In this document: one piece after another, positions 1-7,921 of the stretch
Position numbering within the stretch: the stretch's first letter is position 1
Layout of the letters: every line of letters begins with the position of its first letter
Origin: an uncultured Treponema sp.
Lineage (GTDB): Bacteria > Spirochaetota > Spirochaetia > Treponematales > Treponemataceae
NCBI GenBank assembly: GCA_938045195.1
Contig: CALINC010000048.1
Span: 1 to 38,996 of the forward strand
Length of the DNA: 38,996 bases
Direction of reading: 5' to 3'
The notes under the pieces: model-generated
What the model was told of the DNA's origin: nothing
What the model saw: only the letters and a program-made list of their open reading frames with translations
Database searches by the model: none
Made by a program: the position numbers and the translations under genes

Positions 1-2
1 CT

Positions 3-242
3 ACAGCCGCCCTCGACCCCATTGCCGAAGCCGAAATCTACTCCAAATTCGACGGCCTTGTAAAAAACAAAACCTCCCTGTATATTTCGCACCGCCTTTC
101 TTCCTGTAAGTTTTGTTCCCATATTTTGGTCTTTGACGAGGGATGCATAGTCCAAGAAGGCAGCCACGAAGAGCTTTTAGCGGAAGACGGCCTTTACAGT
201 AAATTGTGGAATGCCCAAGCACAGTATTATCAAGAGGAATAA
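3..242 (+). CDS. ABC transporter ATP-binding protein, C-terminal fragment cut by the window edge
   Basis: The first 79 residues visible are the end of an ABC ATPase. TAALDP follows the usual Walker B 'DEPTAALDP', SLYISHRL carries the switch histidine, and the tail (ILVFDEGCIVQEGSHEELL, then YSKLWNAQAQYY) is typical of exporter-type (ABCB/MsbA-like) nucleotide-binding domains. The start and the membrane domain lie outside the window. Codons are unusually rich in C-ending triplets (gcc, ctc, gac, ccc, ttc, ggc) compared with the AT-ending usage of lon next door, which may point to a different origin. It converges on lon with a 32-base gap. Substrate unknown. Confidence 0.85.
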   Translation, partial: TAALDPIAEAEIYSKFDGLVKNKTSLYISHRLSSCKFCSHILVFDEGCIVQEGSHEELLAEDGLYSKLWNAQAQYYQEE

Positions 243-274
243 AGAAAAGATTTGAAGATTTCTACATTAATCGA

Positions 275-2668
275 TTATAAAGATTTTGCACTCTTGTTTT
301 TTCCCGGCGTTTCGGCAAAAGCAATATCGATAACTTCTTCTACATGTTCTACAGGATGAAATTTGATCCCTTTTTTTATGTAATCGGGAATTTCATCTAA
401 ATCACGTGTATTTGCTTTAGGAATTATAATATCTTTTATTCCATTGCGGCGGGCTGCTATTGTTTTTTCCTTTAAGCCTCCGATTGCTAAAACTTGACCG
501 GTAAGCGAAAGTTCTCCTGTCATAGCCAAATTAGGTTTTATCGTATCTCCCGAAAAAAGAGATAAAAAAGCAGTTGCCATTGTAATGCCTGCCGACGGAC
601 CATCTTTTGGCGTAGCACCCTCCGGTAAATGAAGATGAATAATGTGTTTTTCAAACCACTCCGGTGATTTTATTTTGTTTTTAACCGCAAACATGCGTGT
701 CCATGAGAGCGCAATACCGGCAGATTCTTTCATTACATCACCCGCTTGCCCCGTCATTTTAAATGATGCCCTTCCCGGCATACTTGCCGTTTCTATCAGC
801 AGTGTATCGCCTCCGAGAGAAGTCCATGCGAGTCCGATAGCCGTTCCAGCTTTATCCGCTTTTTTTATATCGTCATCACGGAAAATAGGTTTGCCGAGCA
901 TCTCTTCAATTTCTTCTTTGGTTAGTTTAAATTTATCATCGGCACTCATCTTATTGTTTACGATTTTTAAAGCAATTTTACGGTGAATTTTATCTAAGTT
1001 CTTTTCAAAATTACGAACCCCTGCTTCCCGTGCATAAGCATTTGCGATATGCAGAAGAATATCTTGGCTAAAAGAAACTTGATCTTTTTTTAAACCATGA
1101 TTTTTAAGACTTTTAGGAATAAGGTGTCTTTTTGCAATTTGAACTTTTTCGGAATCTATGTAGCCGGATAATTTAATAATTTCGGCTCTGTCTAAAAGAG
1201 GCTGTGGAATTAAATCCGGTGTATTTGCCGTAAGGATAAAAACTATGTTGGATAGATCAAACGGTAAATCCAAATAATGGTCTCTGAAGTTGATATTTTG
1301 TTCAGGGTCTAAAACTTCAAGCAGAGCACTTGACGGATCCCCATTATAACTTTGCCCCATTTTATCAACTTCGTCAATCATAAATACCGGAGAGTTTGTC
1401 TTTACAACTTTTAAACCTTGTAAAATTTTACCGGGCATTGCACCGATATATGTTCTGCGGTGTCCTTTAATTTCGGCTTCGTCGCGCATTCCGCCTACCG
1501 AAAACCGAAAGAAAGGTTTATTCATTGCATGCGCTATCGACATACCCACGCTGGTTTTACCTACACCGGGAGGTCCAACCAAAAGTATGATAGAACCTTT
1601 AGTGTCATGTTTTAGTTTTCGTACTGCAAGATATTCCAAAATGCGCGTTTTTACGTCATCAAGACCATAATGTTCTTTATTTAAAATTTTTTCGGCTTTT
1701 TCTATATCGTAATCTTCACTGGGTGAGTTTTTCCAAGGTAATCCGAAAATTGTTTCAAGATAATTGCGGGTAACAATATACTCGGAAGAATATTGTTCAA
1801 GCATTTTGAATTTTTCAAATTCCGAATCGACGGCTTCTTTTACTTCTCCCTTAAAGTCGAATTCTTTTATTAGTTTTTCATAATTTTCTTCTTCTTTTAC
1901 TTTAGGATCGGTGGTAAGCCCAAGCTCGCTTTTAATTGCTTTTAGTTCTTCATTTAAAAAATATTCACGCTGATTTTTTTCGATACGCAAATCCAAATCT
2001 TTTTGAATTTTACGCTGAAGCTGTAGTAAATCTTGTTCTTTTTTTATGTAAACAAAAACATCTTCCATTCGTTTTTTTACATCAAGCGTTTCCAGTAGTT
2101 TTTGCTGTTCGTCACGAGGTATGTTCAAAATGCTTGCGATAAAATCTGCAATACGACCCGGATGGTTTATATTCACCATATTGAGCCGCATTTCTTCCGA
2201 AAAAAGCGGATTATTTTCCGATAGCGTTTTCATCTCACTGATTAAAGCGCGCGTGAGTGCTTCGACTTCGGGGCTATCTTCTATTTTTTCATCAAGATAC
2301 TGAACGACGGCAACAATAGGATTTTCTGCATTTACGGTTTTTCTAATTTTAAAACGCTTTTGAGTTGCAATAAAAACATTTAAGCCTCCGTCCGGCAAGT
2401 TGATTTTACGCACAATTTTCGCAGCGCAGCCGATTGTATGTAAATTATTAATCGCAGAAGTATCCGTTTCATTTTTTAAAAGACAAAGCCCTATAAATCC
2501 ATCGTTACTGTAGGCATCTTCTATTGTTTTTACATCTTCCGGAGAATTAACCAAAAAAGGTGTAAAAATACCGGGAAATATAGGTCTTCCTGCAAGGGAA
2601 ATTAAATTCAATTTTTGGGGCATTAACTGCTCAATAGGCACAATTTCTTTTGTTTTAGATTCCGACAT
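275..2668 (-). CDS. lon: ATP-dependent protease Lon
   Basis: This is a full-length (797 aa) LonA-type protease that degrades misfolded and regulatory proteins in the cytoplasm. The order is the usual one: N-terminal substrate-binding domain (about 20-215), coiled linker (about 215-310), AAA+ module with Walker A GPPGVGKT at 365-372 and Walker B FMIDEVDKM near 429, and protease domain with KDGPSAG giving catalytic Ser692 and GGLKEK giving Lys735. The 43-residue spacing matches the E. coli Ser679/Lys722 dyad. No Shine-Dalgarno precedes the ATG, and a promoter -10 ends only 6 bases before it (see promoter), so the mRNA may be leaderless. murA lies 120 bases upstream on the same strand. Confidence 0.97.
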   Translation of the reverse strand: MSESKTKEIVPIEQLMPQKLNLISLAGRPIFPGIFTPFLVNSPEDVKTIEDAYSNDGFIGLCLLKNETDTSAINNLHTIGCAAKIVRKINLPDGGLNVFIATQKRFKIRKTVNAENPIVAVVQYLDEKIEDSPEVEALTRALISEMKTLSENNPLFSEEMRLNMVNINHPGRIADFIASILNIPRDEQQKLLETLDVKKRMEDVFVYIKKEQDLLQLQRKIQKDLDLRIEKNQREYFLNEELKAIKSELGLTTDPKVKEEENYEKLIKEFDFKGEVKEAVDSEFEKFKMLEQYSSEYIVTRNYLETIFGLPWKNSPSEDYDIEKAEKILNKEHYGLDDVKTRILEYLAVRKLKHDTKGSIILLVGPPGVGKTSVGMSIAHAMNKPFFRFSVGGMRDEAEIKGHRRTYIGAMPGKILQGLKVVKTNSPVFMIDEVDKMGQSYNGDPSSALLEVLDPEQNINFRDHYLDLPFDLSNIVFILTANTPDLIPQPLLDRAEIIKLSGYIDSEKVQIAKRHLIPKSLKNHGLKKDQVSFSQDILLHIANAYAREAGVRNFEKNLDKIHRKIALKIVNNKMSADDKFKLTKEEIEEMLGKPIFRDDDIKKADKAGTAIGLAWTSLGGDTLLIETASMPGRASFKMTGQAGDVMKESAGIALSWTRMFAVKNKIKSPEWFEKHIIHLHLPEGATPKDGPSAGITMATAFLSLFSGDTIKPNLAMTGELSLTGQVLAIGGLKEKTIAARRNGIKDIIIPKANTRDLDEIPDYIKKGIKFHPVEHVEEVIDIAFAETPGKNKSAKSL

Positions 2669-2674
2669 AATTTA

Positions 2675-2703
2675 AATATCGCTATTATTTAAAAAAAAGT
2701 CAA
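2675..2703 (-). promoter_or_regulatory. lon promoter, leaderless configuration
   Basis: On the minus strand a TTGACT -35 (2698-2703) and a GATATT -10 (2675-2680) are separated by 17 bases. Only 6 bases (TAAATT) lie between the -10 and the lon ATG at 2668, placing the expected transcription start at or next to the A of ATG. There is no purine-rich ribosome-binding site. Inferred from consensus only. Confidence 0.55.
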
Positions 2704-2720
2704 TCGGTTAGCAATTTTAT

Positions 2721-2739
2721 GCGGCTGATACTTGCCGCC
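2721..2739 (-). terminator. weak hairpin downstream of murA
   Basis: GCGGC and GCCGC pair around an 8-base loop in the murA-lon gap. On the minus strand the hairpin is followed by ATAAAATTGC rather than a clean U tract. It could be an inefficient terminator of the murA transcript, but the 5-bp stem is short. Confidence 0.3.
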
Positions 2740-2788
2740 TGCTATAATGCGTCTAAACTTTCAAACACTATGGATTATCGGAATATTT

Positions 2789-4069
2789 CTATTGTTTCCT
2801 AAGTGCAATCTTTACACCGATTGACTGAAGCCTTTCGACAAGATGTTCATAGCCGCGTTCTATTTGATACACATTTCGTATAATGCTTTCGCCGCGTGCG
2901 CAACAAGCAGCAAGAACCATAGCCATTCCGGCACGTACATCGGGAGAAACAAGGTCGCTTCCCCGCAAAATGCTGGGACCTGAAATGACTGCTCTGTGCG
3001 GGTCGCATAGCGTAATTCTTGCCCCCATTCCGATAAGTTTATCTACAAAAAACATTCTTGATTCAAACATTTTTTCGTGAATTAAAACAGTACCCTCAAC
3101 TTGGGTTGCAATTACAGTCATAATGCTGGTTAAGTCCGGCGGAAAACCGGGCCACGGTGCGTCATCAATTTTGGGAATCATTCCGCCCAAATCGCAATTT
3201 ACCTGCATTCTCTGTTGGTCGGGAACAGTCAGTGTTGTTCCGTCAAGTTTCCAGCCTATTCCAAGTTTTCCGAAAGCAACTTTTAGAGGGCGCATATCTT
3301 TCGGTTCAATATCGGTAATAATGAGTTGCCCTCGTGTAACTGCGGCAAGTCCTATAAAAGATCCTATTTCCATATAATCGGGTCCTATTTTATGTTCCGT
3401 TCCTCCCAGTTTTTTTACACCCTCAATAGTGAGAATATTGGAACCGACCCCTGAAATTTTTGCACCCATTTTATTAAGCATAAGACAGAGTTCCTGTACA
3501 TGCGGTTCGCTTGCGGCATTTGTAATAATTGTAGTGCCCTCTGCAAGACTTGCCGCCATCACCGCATTTTCTGTGGCAGTAACAGATGCTTCATCTAAAA
3601 ATATATCTTCGCCTTTTAGTTTATGAGTGATGAACGAAAAATTATGCTCAGTTTCGACGCGTGCGCCAAGTTCGGTTAAAGCCAAAAAGTGAGTATCAAG
3701 ACGCCGCCGCCCTATTATATCGCCGCCGGGAGGCGGAAGAACCGCTTTTCCTGTCCTTGCAAGAAGAGGCCCTGCAAATAAAATTGACGCACGGATTTTT
3801 GCAGCCAAGTTTACGGGAATTTCACTTGACTTAACTTCTTTCATTTGCAATTTAAAAACATTCTTTTCGAGTTTTTCTGTTTTTCCTCCAAGTGCTTCAA
3901 AAATTTCCAGCATGACAAAAACATCTTCTATTTCAGGTATGTTTTTTAAGATAACGGGTTCATCTGAGAGAAGAGCTGCAGCGATACATGGAAGTGCAGC
4001 GTTCTTATTACCGCTTGCTTTTATTGTTCCTTTGACGGGAAACCCGCCTGTAATAACATATTCGTGCAT
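2789..4069 (-). CDS. murA: UDP-N-acetylglucosamine 1-carboxyvinyltransferase, Asp-type active site
   Basis: MurA transfers enolpyruvate from PEP to UDP-GlcNAc, the first committed step of peptidoglycan synthesis in the cytoplasm. The 426-aa length, KASGNKNAALP with Lys22 (the usual NK pair), the RASILFAGPL block and DDAPWPGFPPDL are family signatures. The flexible-loop motif reads PPGGDIIGRR, so the residue equal to E. coli Cys115 is Asp117. Fosfomycin alkylates that Cys, and Cys-to-Asp enzymes (known in mycobacteria, chlamydiae and Borrelia) stay active but are insensitive. A ribosome-binding site AAGGA lies 5 bases before the ATG. It follows the CBM-like gene by 32 bases and is probably co-transcribed with it. 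Confidence 0.96.
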   Translation of the reverse strand: MHEYVITGGFPVKGTIKASGNKNAALPCIAAALLSDEPVILKNIPEIEDVFVMLEIFEALGGKTEKLEKNVFKLQMKEVKSSEIPVNLAAKIRASILFAGPLLARTGKAVLPPPGGDIIGRRRLDTHFLALTELGARVETEHNFSFITHKLKGEDIFLDEASVTATENAVMAASLAEGTTIITNAASEPHVQELCLMLNKMGAKISGVGSNILTIEGVKKLGGTEHKIGPDYMEIGSFIGLAAVTRGQLIITDIEPKDMRPLKVAFGKLGIGWKLDGTTLTVPDQQRMQVNCDLGGMIPKIDDAPWPGFPPDLTSIMTVIATQVEGTVLIHEKMFESRMFFVDKLIGMGARITLCDPHRAVISGPSILRGSDLVSPDVRAGMAMVLAACCARGESIIRNVYQIERGYEHLVERLQSIGVKIALRKQ

Positions 4070-4101
4070 AATTTTCCTTTATAATAAAATATCAATTACA
4101 T

Positions 4102-4803
4102 TCAATGAACCGTAATTACCGAAGCTCTGCGCCCGTCGGCAGTGTATACATAATTTTTATTTGTAACATCAGGAATTTGAGTACTTCCGGAAAAATACGC
4201 ATAAAACCAAGTTCCTCGCGGAAGGTTCAGTGCTAACTCGTATCTGCCCGGAGAAACTTCTTCAAGTTCATACATAAAAGGATCCCAATTATTAAAATTT
4301 CCTGCAAGTTTTATTTTTTGTTTTGCTTCGCCGATATACGTAAACCGTACAAGATTATTCTCTTCGGGAATTGTCCTATATTCTTTATAAAACGGAACCT
4401 TTACAACTGAAACACTCATTCCGTAAACATAGTCAAAAACGCCGGAGCTATTTACTGGGTCTTGCGACCACAAACCGTCAAGCACAAGCCTATATTTAAT
4501 CTCGCTTACGCCTTCAGGAATGGAAAATATATAGAAGAAAATAGGTTTTTCTGTTTCTTCTTCAAAATTTGACCGCAATAATTTTTTAAAAGAGTAAATA
4601 TTTTTATAATCTTCATGAGCAAATGCAATACCTGCATGCCTATTTGCCGAGGCGGTAAAAATTATATATCTGCCTTCAATTTTAGGTTCTTCTACCCGTG
4701 AAATTGTTTCCACAAGCTGACCATACATATATTCATCGATTTCGGCAAAAACAGCACAAGCCGCCGCAACCGGCAAAAGAAAAAATAAAAAAAGTTTTTT
4801 CAT
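4102..4803 (-). CDS. exported protein with C-terminal glycogen-binding-like (AMPK1_CBM/CBM48) domain
   Basis: The 233-aa protein starts with a signal peptide (MKKLFLFFLLPVAAACAVFA, likely cleaved before EIDEY; a lipobox reading AAAC is possible but weaker). The middle region is predicted beta-rich and unassigned. Residues from about 150 to the end (FTYIGEAKQKIKLAGNFNNW, then LPRGTWFYAYF) match the pattern of CBM48/AMPK early-set domains, including the GNFNNWDP core. No catalytic domain is present, so a binding or scaffold role at the cell envelope is inferred. It lies just upstream of murA with a 32-base gap. An AAGGAG lies about 17 bases before the ATG, too far for a normal site, so the start is less certain. 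Confidence 0.7.
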   Translation of the reverse strand: MKKLFLFFLLPVAAACAVFAEIDEYMYGQLVETISRVEEPKIEGRYIIFTASANRHAGIAFAHEDYKNIYSFKKLLRSNFEEETEKPIFFYIFSIPEGVSEIKYRLVLDGLWSQDPVNSSGVFDYVYGMSVSVVKVPFYKEYRTIPEENNLVRFTYIGEAKQKIKLAGNFNNWDPFMYELEEVSPGRYELALNLPRGTWFYAYFSGSTQIPDVTNKNYVYTADGRRASVITVH

Positions 4804-4934
4804 TTTATATTTTAACCGTTTCTCCTTGTATATTTTTAAGAGCTAAAGCATTTTAACACATTACTTAATGCTTCCTTATCTTTTAGAGTTTCGGAAAATT
4901 TGAAAAAAACTTAATATATAATACCGAGAAACGT

Positions 4935-5717
4935 CTATTCGTTTTTTTGCCAATAATGGATGAATTCCAATGTATATTGTTGAATTCCGTTAAACCATTT
5001 TTGTTGAAATGCGCAAGCCTTTTTTCCTATGTATCGGTAATGCCAACATTCCCAAATATAGCCTGTTATTTCTTCATAATCTTTAGGATATGAAAGCGAC
5101 CATCCGTACTTCCATGCATTTTTTTCAAGCCATTTCCCTGCCGGAGTATTTGAATATGCATTATTTATTGTCCCGAAATCTATTGCCGTTCCGAGCTGGT
5201 GCTGACTTGCGCCCGGCGGGGCTGAAAATTTTTTTGCTTCTTTTTCACCATACCGTTTTATATAATTGTCGAATAAATCAACCTGATAGTCATACGGCCT
5301 GTAACCGGAACTGACGATAATTTTTATGCCGTCTTTAAGTGCGGATTCAGCCATTTCTTGAAGCGGTGCTTCCGCGCATTTTGCTATTTCGATATTAAGC
5401 CTATCTAAGGCATATGCACGATTTTTATATTCCGAAAGTTTTATAATATCTTTCGGTTTATATGTTTTATCAAGCAAATGATTTTTATCGGTTAAAATTA
5501 AAAGATTATTTTTTTTGGAGGATAAAATAACGTCATTTAATTCTGCTAAAAATTGATTGCGGTTATTGTTTATTTTTTTTACAATTTCTTTAGGAAAATT
5601 TGTAAGAATTAAAGAAAGACGCTCCGAAACTGAAGTTGAGTTATTTTCTGCCGATAAGTTGCAACCAAATATCGTAAAAAAAAGTAAAGAAAATATTTTT
5701 ACAGCATATTTTTTCAT
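4935..5717 (-). CDS. M15-family D-Ala-D-Ala carboxypeptidase (VanY-like) lipoprotein
   Basis: The C-terminal half is a VanY-type zinc peptidase: SSGYRPYDYQVDLF, then SQHQLGTAIDFG (zinc His and Asp) and ECWHYRYIG (catalytic Glu region and zinc His). Such enzymes trim D-alanine from peptidoglycan stem peptides. I place the start at the ATG at 5717 because TGGGAG sits 7 bases upstream; an upstream in-frame ATG at 5753 lacks such a site. The protein then begins MKKYAVKIFSLLFFTIFGC, a signal peptide ending in a plausible spirochaetal lipobox with the Cys as lipidation site. Residues between the Cys and about 120 are unassigned. Its 260-aa length is normal for secreted members. Confidence 0.88.
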   Translation of the reverse strand: MKKYAVKIFSLLFFTIFGCNLSAENNSTSVSERLSLILTNFPKEIVKKINNNRNQFLAELNDVILSSKKNNLLILTDKNHLLDKTYKPKDIIKLSEYKNRAYALDRLNIEIAKCAEAPLQEMAESALKDGIKIIVSSGYRPYDYQVDLFDNYIKRYGEKEAKKFSAPPGASQHQLGTAIDFGTINNAYSNTPAGKWLEKNAWKYGWSLSYPKDYEEITGYIWECWHYRYIGKKACAFQQKWFNGIQQYTLEFIHYWQKNE

Positions 5718-5781
5718 CACTAAACTCCCATAAAAAATTAACATGCTTATCATTTTGTGTTATAATGGAAAATTCCTATAA

Positions 5782-5866
5782 ATTCATCAACCGCAGAAAA
5801 TATCAATTTTCGAGGATTGATGAATTTTTGCCGTTTCGCAACAAAGAGAGAAACGGCATACAATAA
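5782..5866 (+). repeat. four-hairpin composite repeat, copy A (modules M1-M2 only)
   Basis: M1 (5782-5825) has outer arms ATTCATCAA/TTGATGAAT, an inner 6-bp stem GAAAAT/ATTTTC with loop atca, and linkers ccgca and gagg. M2 (5830-5857) has GCCGTTTC/GAAACGGC followed by the constant tail atacaataa. Modules M3 and M4 are absent: the sequence after the tail breaks off into unrelated T-rich DNA. Orientation is defined by M1 to M4 order. Compare copies B to G. Confidence 0.85.
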
Positions 5867-5897
5867 AGTTTTTCCGTTTTTGGTATAAGGATTTCTT

Positions 5898-5930
5898 ATA
5901 TGCTCATTCAAAGTCATTACCTCTCATTAA
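5898..5930 (-). repeat. 33-base repeat after the oxidase-like gene (pair with 7442-7474)
   Basis: Read on the minus strand, the stretch from about ATGAGAGGTAATGAC to GAATGAGCATATAAG directly follows or overlaps the stop of the gene at 5927. It recurs with one substitution after the gene at 7481. It contains several overlapping short ATG frames, none convincing as a gene. It seems to mark the 3' boundary of a duplicated unit. Confidence 0.65.
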
Positions 5931-6403
5931 GCCTTAGCTCTACTTTTTGCTGTTACACATGGAACATCGATGCGTAAAACAGTAACCTGTTTTGTCATCG
6001 GTTCGGTTATTTCAAAATCTATGCCTGTCTGTGTTTTCATCAGCAGCTGCAAGCCTAAAATTTTTTCTTTTACATCTTCAACAAAAATAGCTGTGCCGTC
6101 TCCCATAACGCTTGCATATTCCGATCCGTACTCACAAGGAACTTCTCCTCCGGAAATAATCACAGCTTCCGTTTCAAGCTCGATAAAAACGTGCGGATTC
6201 TTGTTGATAATATTCAGCTTCCGCCCTTTTTTTGCGCAATGCACATATAAAGTCAATTTGCCTTCGTTAAATATAAAACCGTACTGCATCGGCACTACAT
6301 ACGGCAGGTCATTATCGATCATACCGATATGTACAACCTTTGCTTTTTCGATAATTGATTGTATTTGCCGATTATCCGTTACTGCCCTGTCTACTCTTCT
6401 CAT
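5927..6403 (-). CDS. pyridoxamine 5'-phosphate oxidase-like flavin-binding protein (NimA-type family)
   Basis: This is a 158-aa single-domain split-barrel protein. MRRVDRAVTDNRQIQSIIEKA, GMIDNDLPYVVPMQYGF and the phosphate-binding-like HCAKKGRKL are typical of the small FMN-binding family that includes 5-nitroimidazole-resistance (Nim) proteins. The real substrate is not predictable. AAGGGA lies about 11 bases before the ATG and comes from a leader repeat shared with two other starts nearby. A duplicate with a large internal deletion lies at 7921-8055, so this locus has been copied. It is preceded by the Bro-N gene 50 bases upstream. Confidence 0.85.
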   Translation of the reverse strand: MRRVDRAVTDNRQIQSIIEKAKVVHIGMIDNDLPYVVPMQYGFIFNEGKLTLYVHCAKKGRKLNIINKNPHVFIELETEAVIISGGEVPCEYGSEYASVMGDGTAIFVEDVKEKILGLQLLMKTQTGIDFEITEPMTKQVTVLRIDVPCVTAKSRAKA

Positions 6404-6406
6404 AAA

Positions 6407-6453
6407 TAAACATCCCTTATATCAATTGATAATTTGTAATGTGCAATTACCGA
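6407..6453 (-). repeat. AT-rich leader repeat, copy 1
   Basis: On the minus strand it reads GTAATTGCACATTAC, then AAATTATCAATTGATA, then AAGGGATG just before the oxidase-like start. It includes the perfect 12-base palindrome TATCAATTGATA and the ribosome-binding site. Copies with few changes are at 7312-7360 and 8060-8108. Confidence 0.7.
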
Positions 6454-7311
6454 TTACTTTTCCTCACTTTCCGGTATGGCTTTTGCTACGCCGTCAATCA
6501 GTTTTGCAAAATCGATTGCATTTTTCGGGCTGACGACCGATTTACCGGTTTCCGCTTCGATTTCTTTTCGTGCGTGTCCTGCAATGCTTCCGCCCCGTTG
6601 TGCTACTTTTTTGTTTTCTGCAAAACCTTGGGGATCTGCGGTATTAGTTAATTCGGTGACAGTCGCTTCGGCGAGCATATTGAGTACCAGCTCCAACGTT
6701 GACATATTATCCCGTAAATTTTCTTTTTTGAGCTTTTTTAAATCTTTATACTGCCGAACGGTCATCCCGCTCCATGCTTTGGAAATTTCATTCGTCAAAA
6801 TGGCGTATTCTTTACCTTCTCGTACACCATGATCTTGCCACGCATCGGTCAGCTCTTTTCGTACCTGAATAGCTTGCAACCGTTGATTTATCCATTCCCG
6901 GGTATAGCCCTTTTTCAGATAGGTCTCCAAGGCGCGGTCGATTGTCAGTTCAGGGTCTATAATTTCGTCAATGCGTTCTTTTCCCACTTCGGCAAGCCAC
7001 ATCTTGAACGGCTCAGCCTTAGGCGATGGAATCGATTGTATGATACGGAATATGCCCTGCATATCGGCTGCATCTGTTTCTCTCATTTTCCCATCGGGCG
7101 CCCTTAATTTCAACTGTCGACAAAATGTCGACAGTTCAGTCTTTTCTTCTTCCGACATACGCTTTTTAACACGGTACCAGTAATCTCGCGGATTAGGGCT
7201 GCCTGTCAAAGCGCCGACAACATCTACAACACTAAAATACCACTCTTCTTTTTCGTTATCCCAAACCGATCGTATTTTATTTCCTTCAAATAATTTTACT
7301 TCATCGCCCAC
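6454..7311 (-). CDS. Bro-N domain protein (phage antirepressor / DinD-like family)
   Basis: The N-terminal 100 residues fit the Bro-N DNA-binding fold: IRSVWDNEKEEWYFSVVDVV, GALTGSPNPRDYWYRVKKR, then ETDAADMQGIFRIIQSIPSP and EPFKMWLAEVG. The rest (KLKKENLRDNMSTLELVLNM, TELTNTADPQGFAENKKVA, GGSIAGHARKEIE) matches the long C-terminal half of bacterial Bro/DinD-like proteins. Such genes are often tied to phages or DNA damage, but no other phage gene is near. I choose the GTG at 7311, giving 285 aa, because GGGAGG lies 7 bases upstream; an in-frame TTG at 7332 would place that site inside the gene. The leader is copy 2 of the local repeat. Confidence 0.85.
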   Translation of the reverse strand: MGDEVKLFEGNKIRSVWDNEKEEWYFSVVDVVGALTGSPNPRDYWYRVKKRMSEEEKTELSTFCRQLKLRAPDGKMRETDAADMQGIFRIIQSIPSPKAEPFKMWLAEVGKERIDEIIDPELTIDRALETYLKKGYTREWINQRLQAIQVRKELTDAWQDHGVREGKEYAILTNEISKAWSGMTVRQYKDLKKLKKENLRDNMSTLELVLNMLAEATVTELTNTADPQGFAENKKVAQRGGSIAGHARKEIEAETGKSVVSPKNAIDFAKLIDGVAKAIPESEEK

Positions 7312-7360
7312 AAAACTTCCTCCCTTTATCAATTGGTAATTTGCAATGTGTAATTACCTT
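7312..7360 (-). repeat. AT-rich leader repeat, copy 2
   Basis: On the minus strand it reads GGTAATTACACATTGC, then AAATTACCAATTGATA, then AAGGGAGG before the Bro-N GTG start. The palindrome is imperfect here (TATCAATTGGTA on the plus strand). Confidence 0.7.
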
Positions 7361-7480
7361 ACGCAAACGACTCTGATTACCAATTCTCACCTATTCCTCC
7401 GACAATTCAAACTCCTCAAAATCTCTGCCGGTAACCCGCTTATATGCTCATTCAAGGTCATTACCTCTCATAAAATTTAG
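7361..7480 (-). pseudogene. gene remnant: orphan 3' end and second copy of the 33-base repeat
   Basis: Positions 7442-7474 repeat the 33-base sequence seen at 5898-5930. Immediately downstream on the minus strand a stop-free stretch reads YKRVTGRDFEEFELSEE and ends at a TAG near 7394. The composition looks like a real protein C-terminus, but no start or body is present because stops precede it in frame. I read it as the tail of a gene lost during local rearrangement. Identity unknown. Confidence 0.4.
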
Positions 7481-7921
7481 TTAACGTTCACTCATATATT
7501 GTCTTACTTCGGCAGAAGTCAACATGCGTATTTGCGTATGCGGATATTCTTTATATTCTCCAACAGTAAAAAGAGGCGCATTTTGTTTACATTTTTTATC
7601 TTTATTTTTCTTCAAAAATATCAGCACATCATCATAAGATGCAAATATTTTATATGATTTTTTTCCCTTGCTATTTTCTATTTCATAGATACCGCAGGGC
7701 TTTTTTTCCGTATAATCCGCTGTCCGCAAATAGAGTTTTGCAATTTCCAATGATTTAAACGGGAAATTCCACCTTTGCAAACCCCGTTGAGGATCACGCT
7801 CAATACAAATACACCGCCCGCACGTTCCGCAGATATATTGTGTATGGTACTCCAAACAATCTACGGGATTAAGCAGCGGAGTAATTCTATTTTCGTTTAC
7901 ATAACACTCTTCACACATCAT
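7481..7921 (-). CDS. small cysteine-rich (zinc-ribbon-like) protein of unknown function
   Basis: This 146-aa protein has two CxxC-type pairs: MMCEEC at residues 3-6, then CGTCGRCIC around 31-39, which could bind one metal ion. The C-terminal part (KKSYKIFASYDDVLIFLKKN, TSAEVRQYM) looks like a small mixed alpha/beta domain. I do not recognise a family with confidence. Its ATG at 7921 overlaps the stop of the truncated oxidase-like copy (TAATG), with AAGG just upstream, so translation may be coupled to the remnant. The second ATG (7918) is an equal choice. Confidence 0.7.
   Translation of the reverse strand: MMCEECYVNENRITPLLNPVDCLEYHTQYICGTCGRCICIERDPQRGLQRWNFPFKSLEIAKLYLRTADYTEKKPCGIYEIENSKGKKSYKIFASYDDVLIFLKKNKDKKCKQNAPLFTVGEYKEYPHTQIRMLTSAEVRQYMSER

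Noticed and set aside
642..2303. Plus-strand ORFs inside lon
   Set aside because: Shadows of the lon coding frame with no domain content or start signals.
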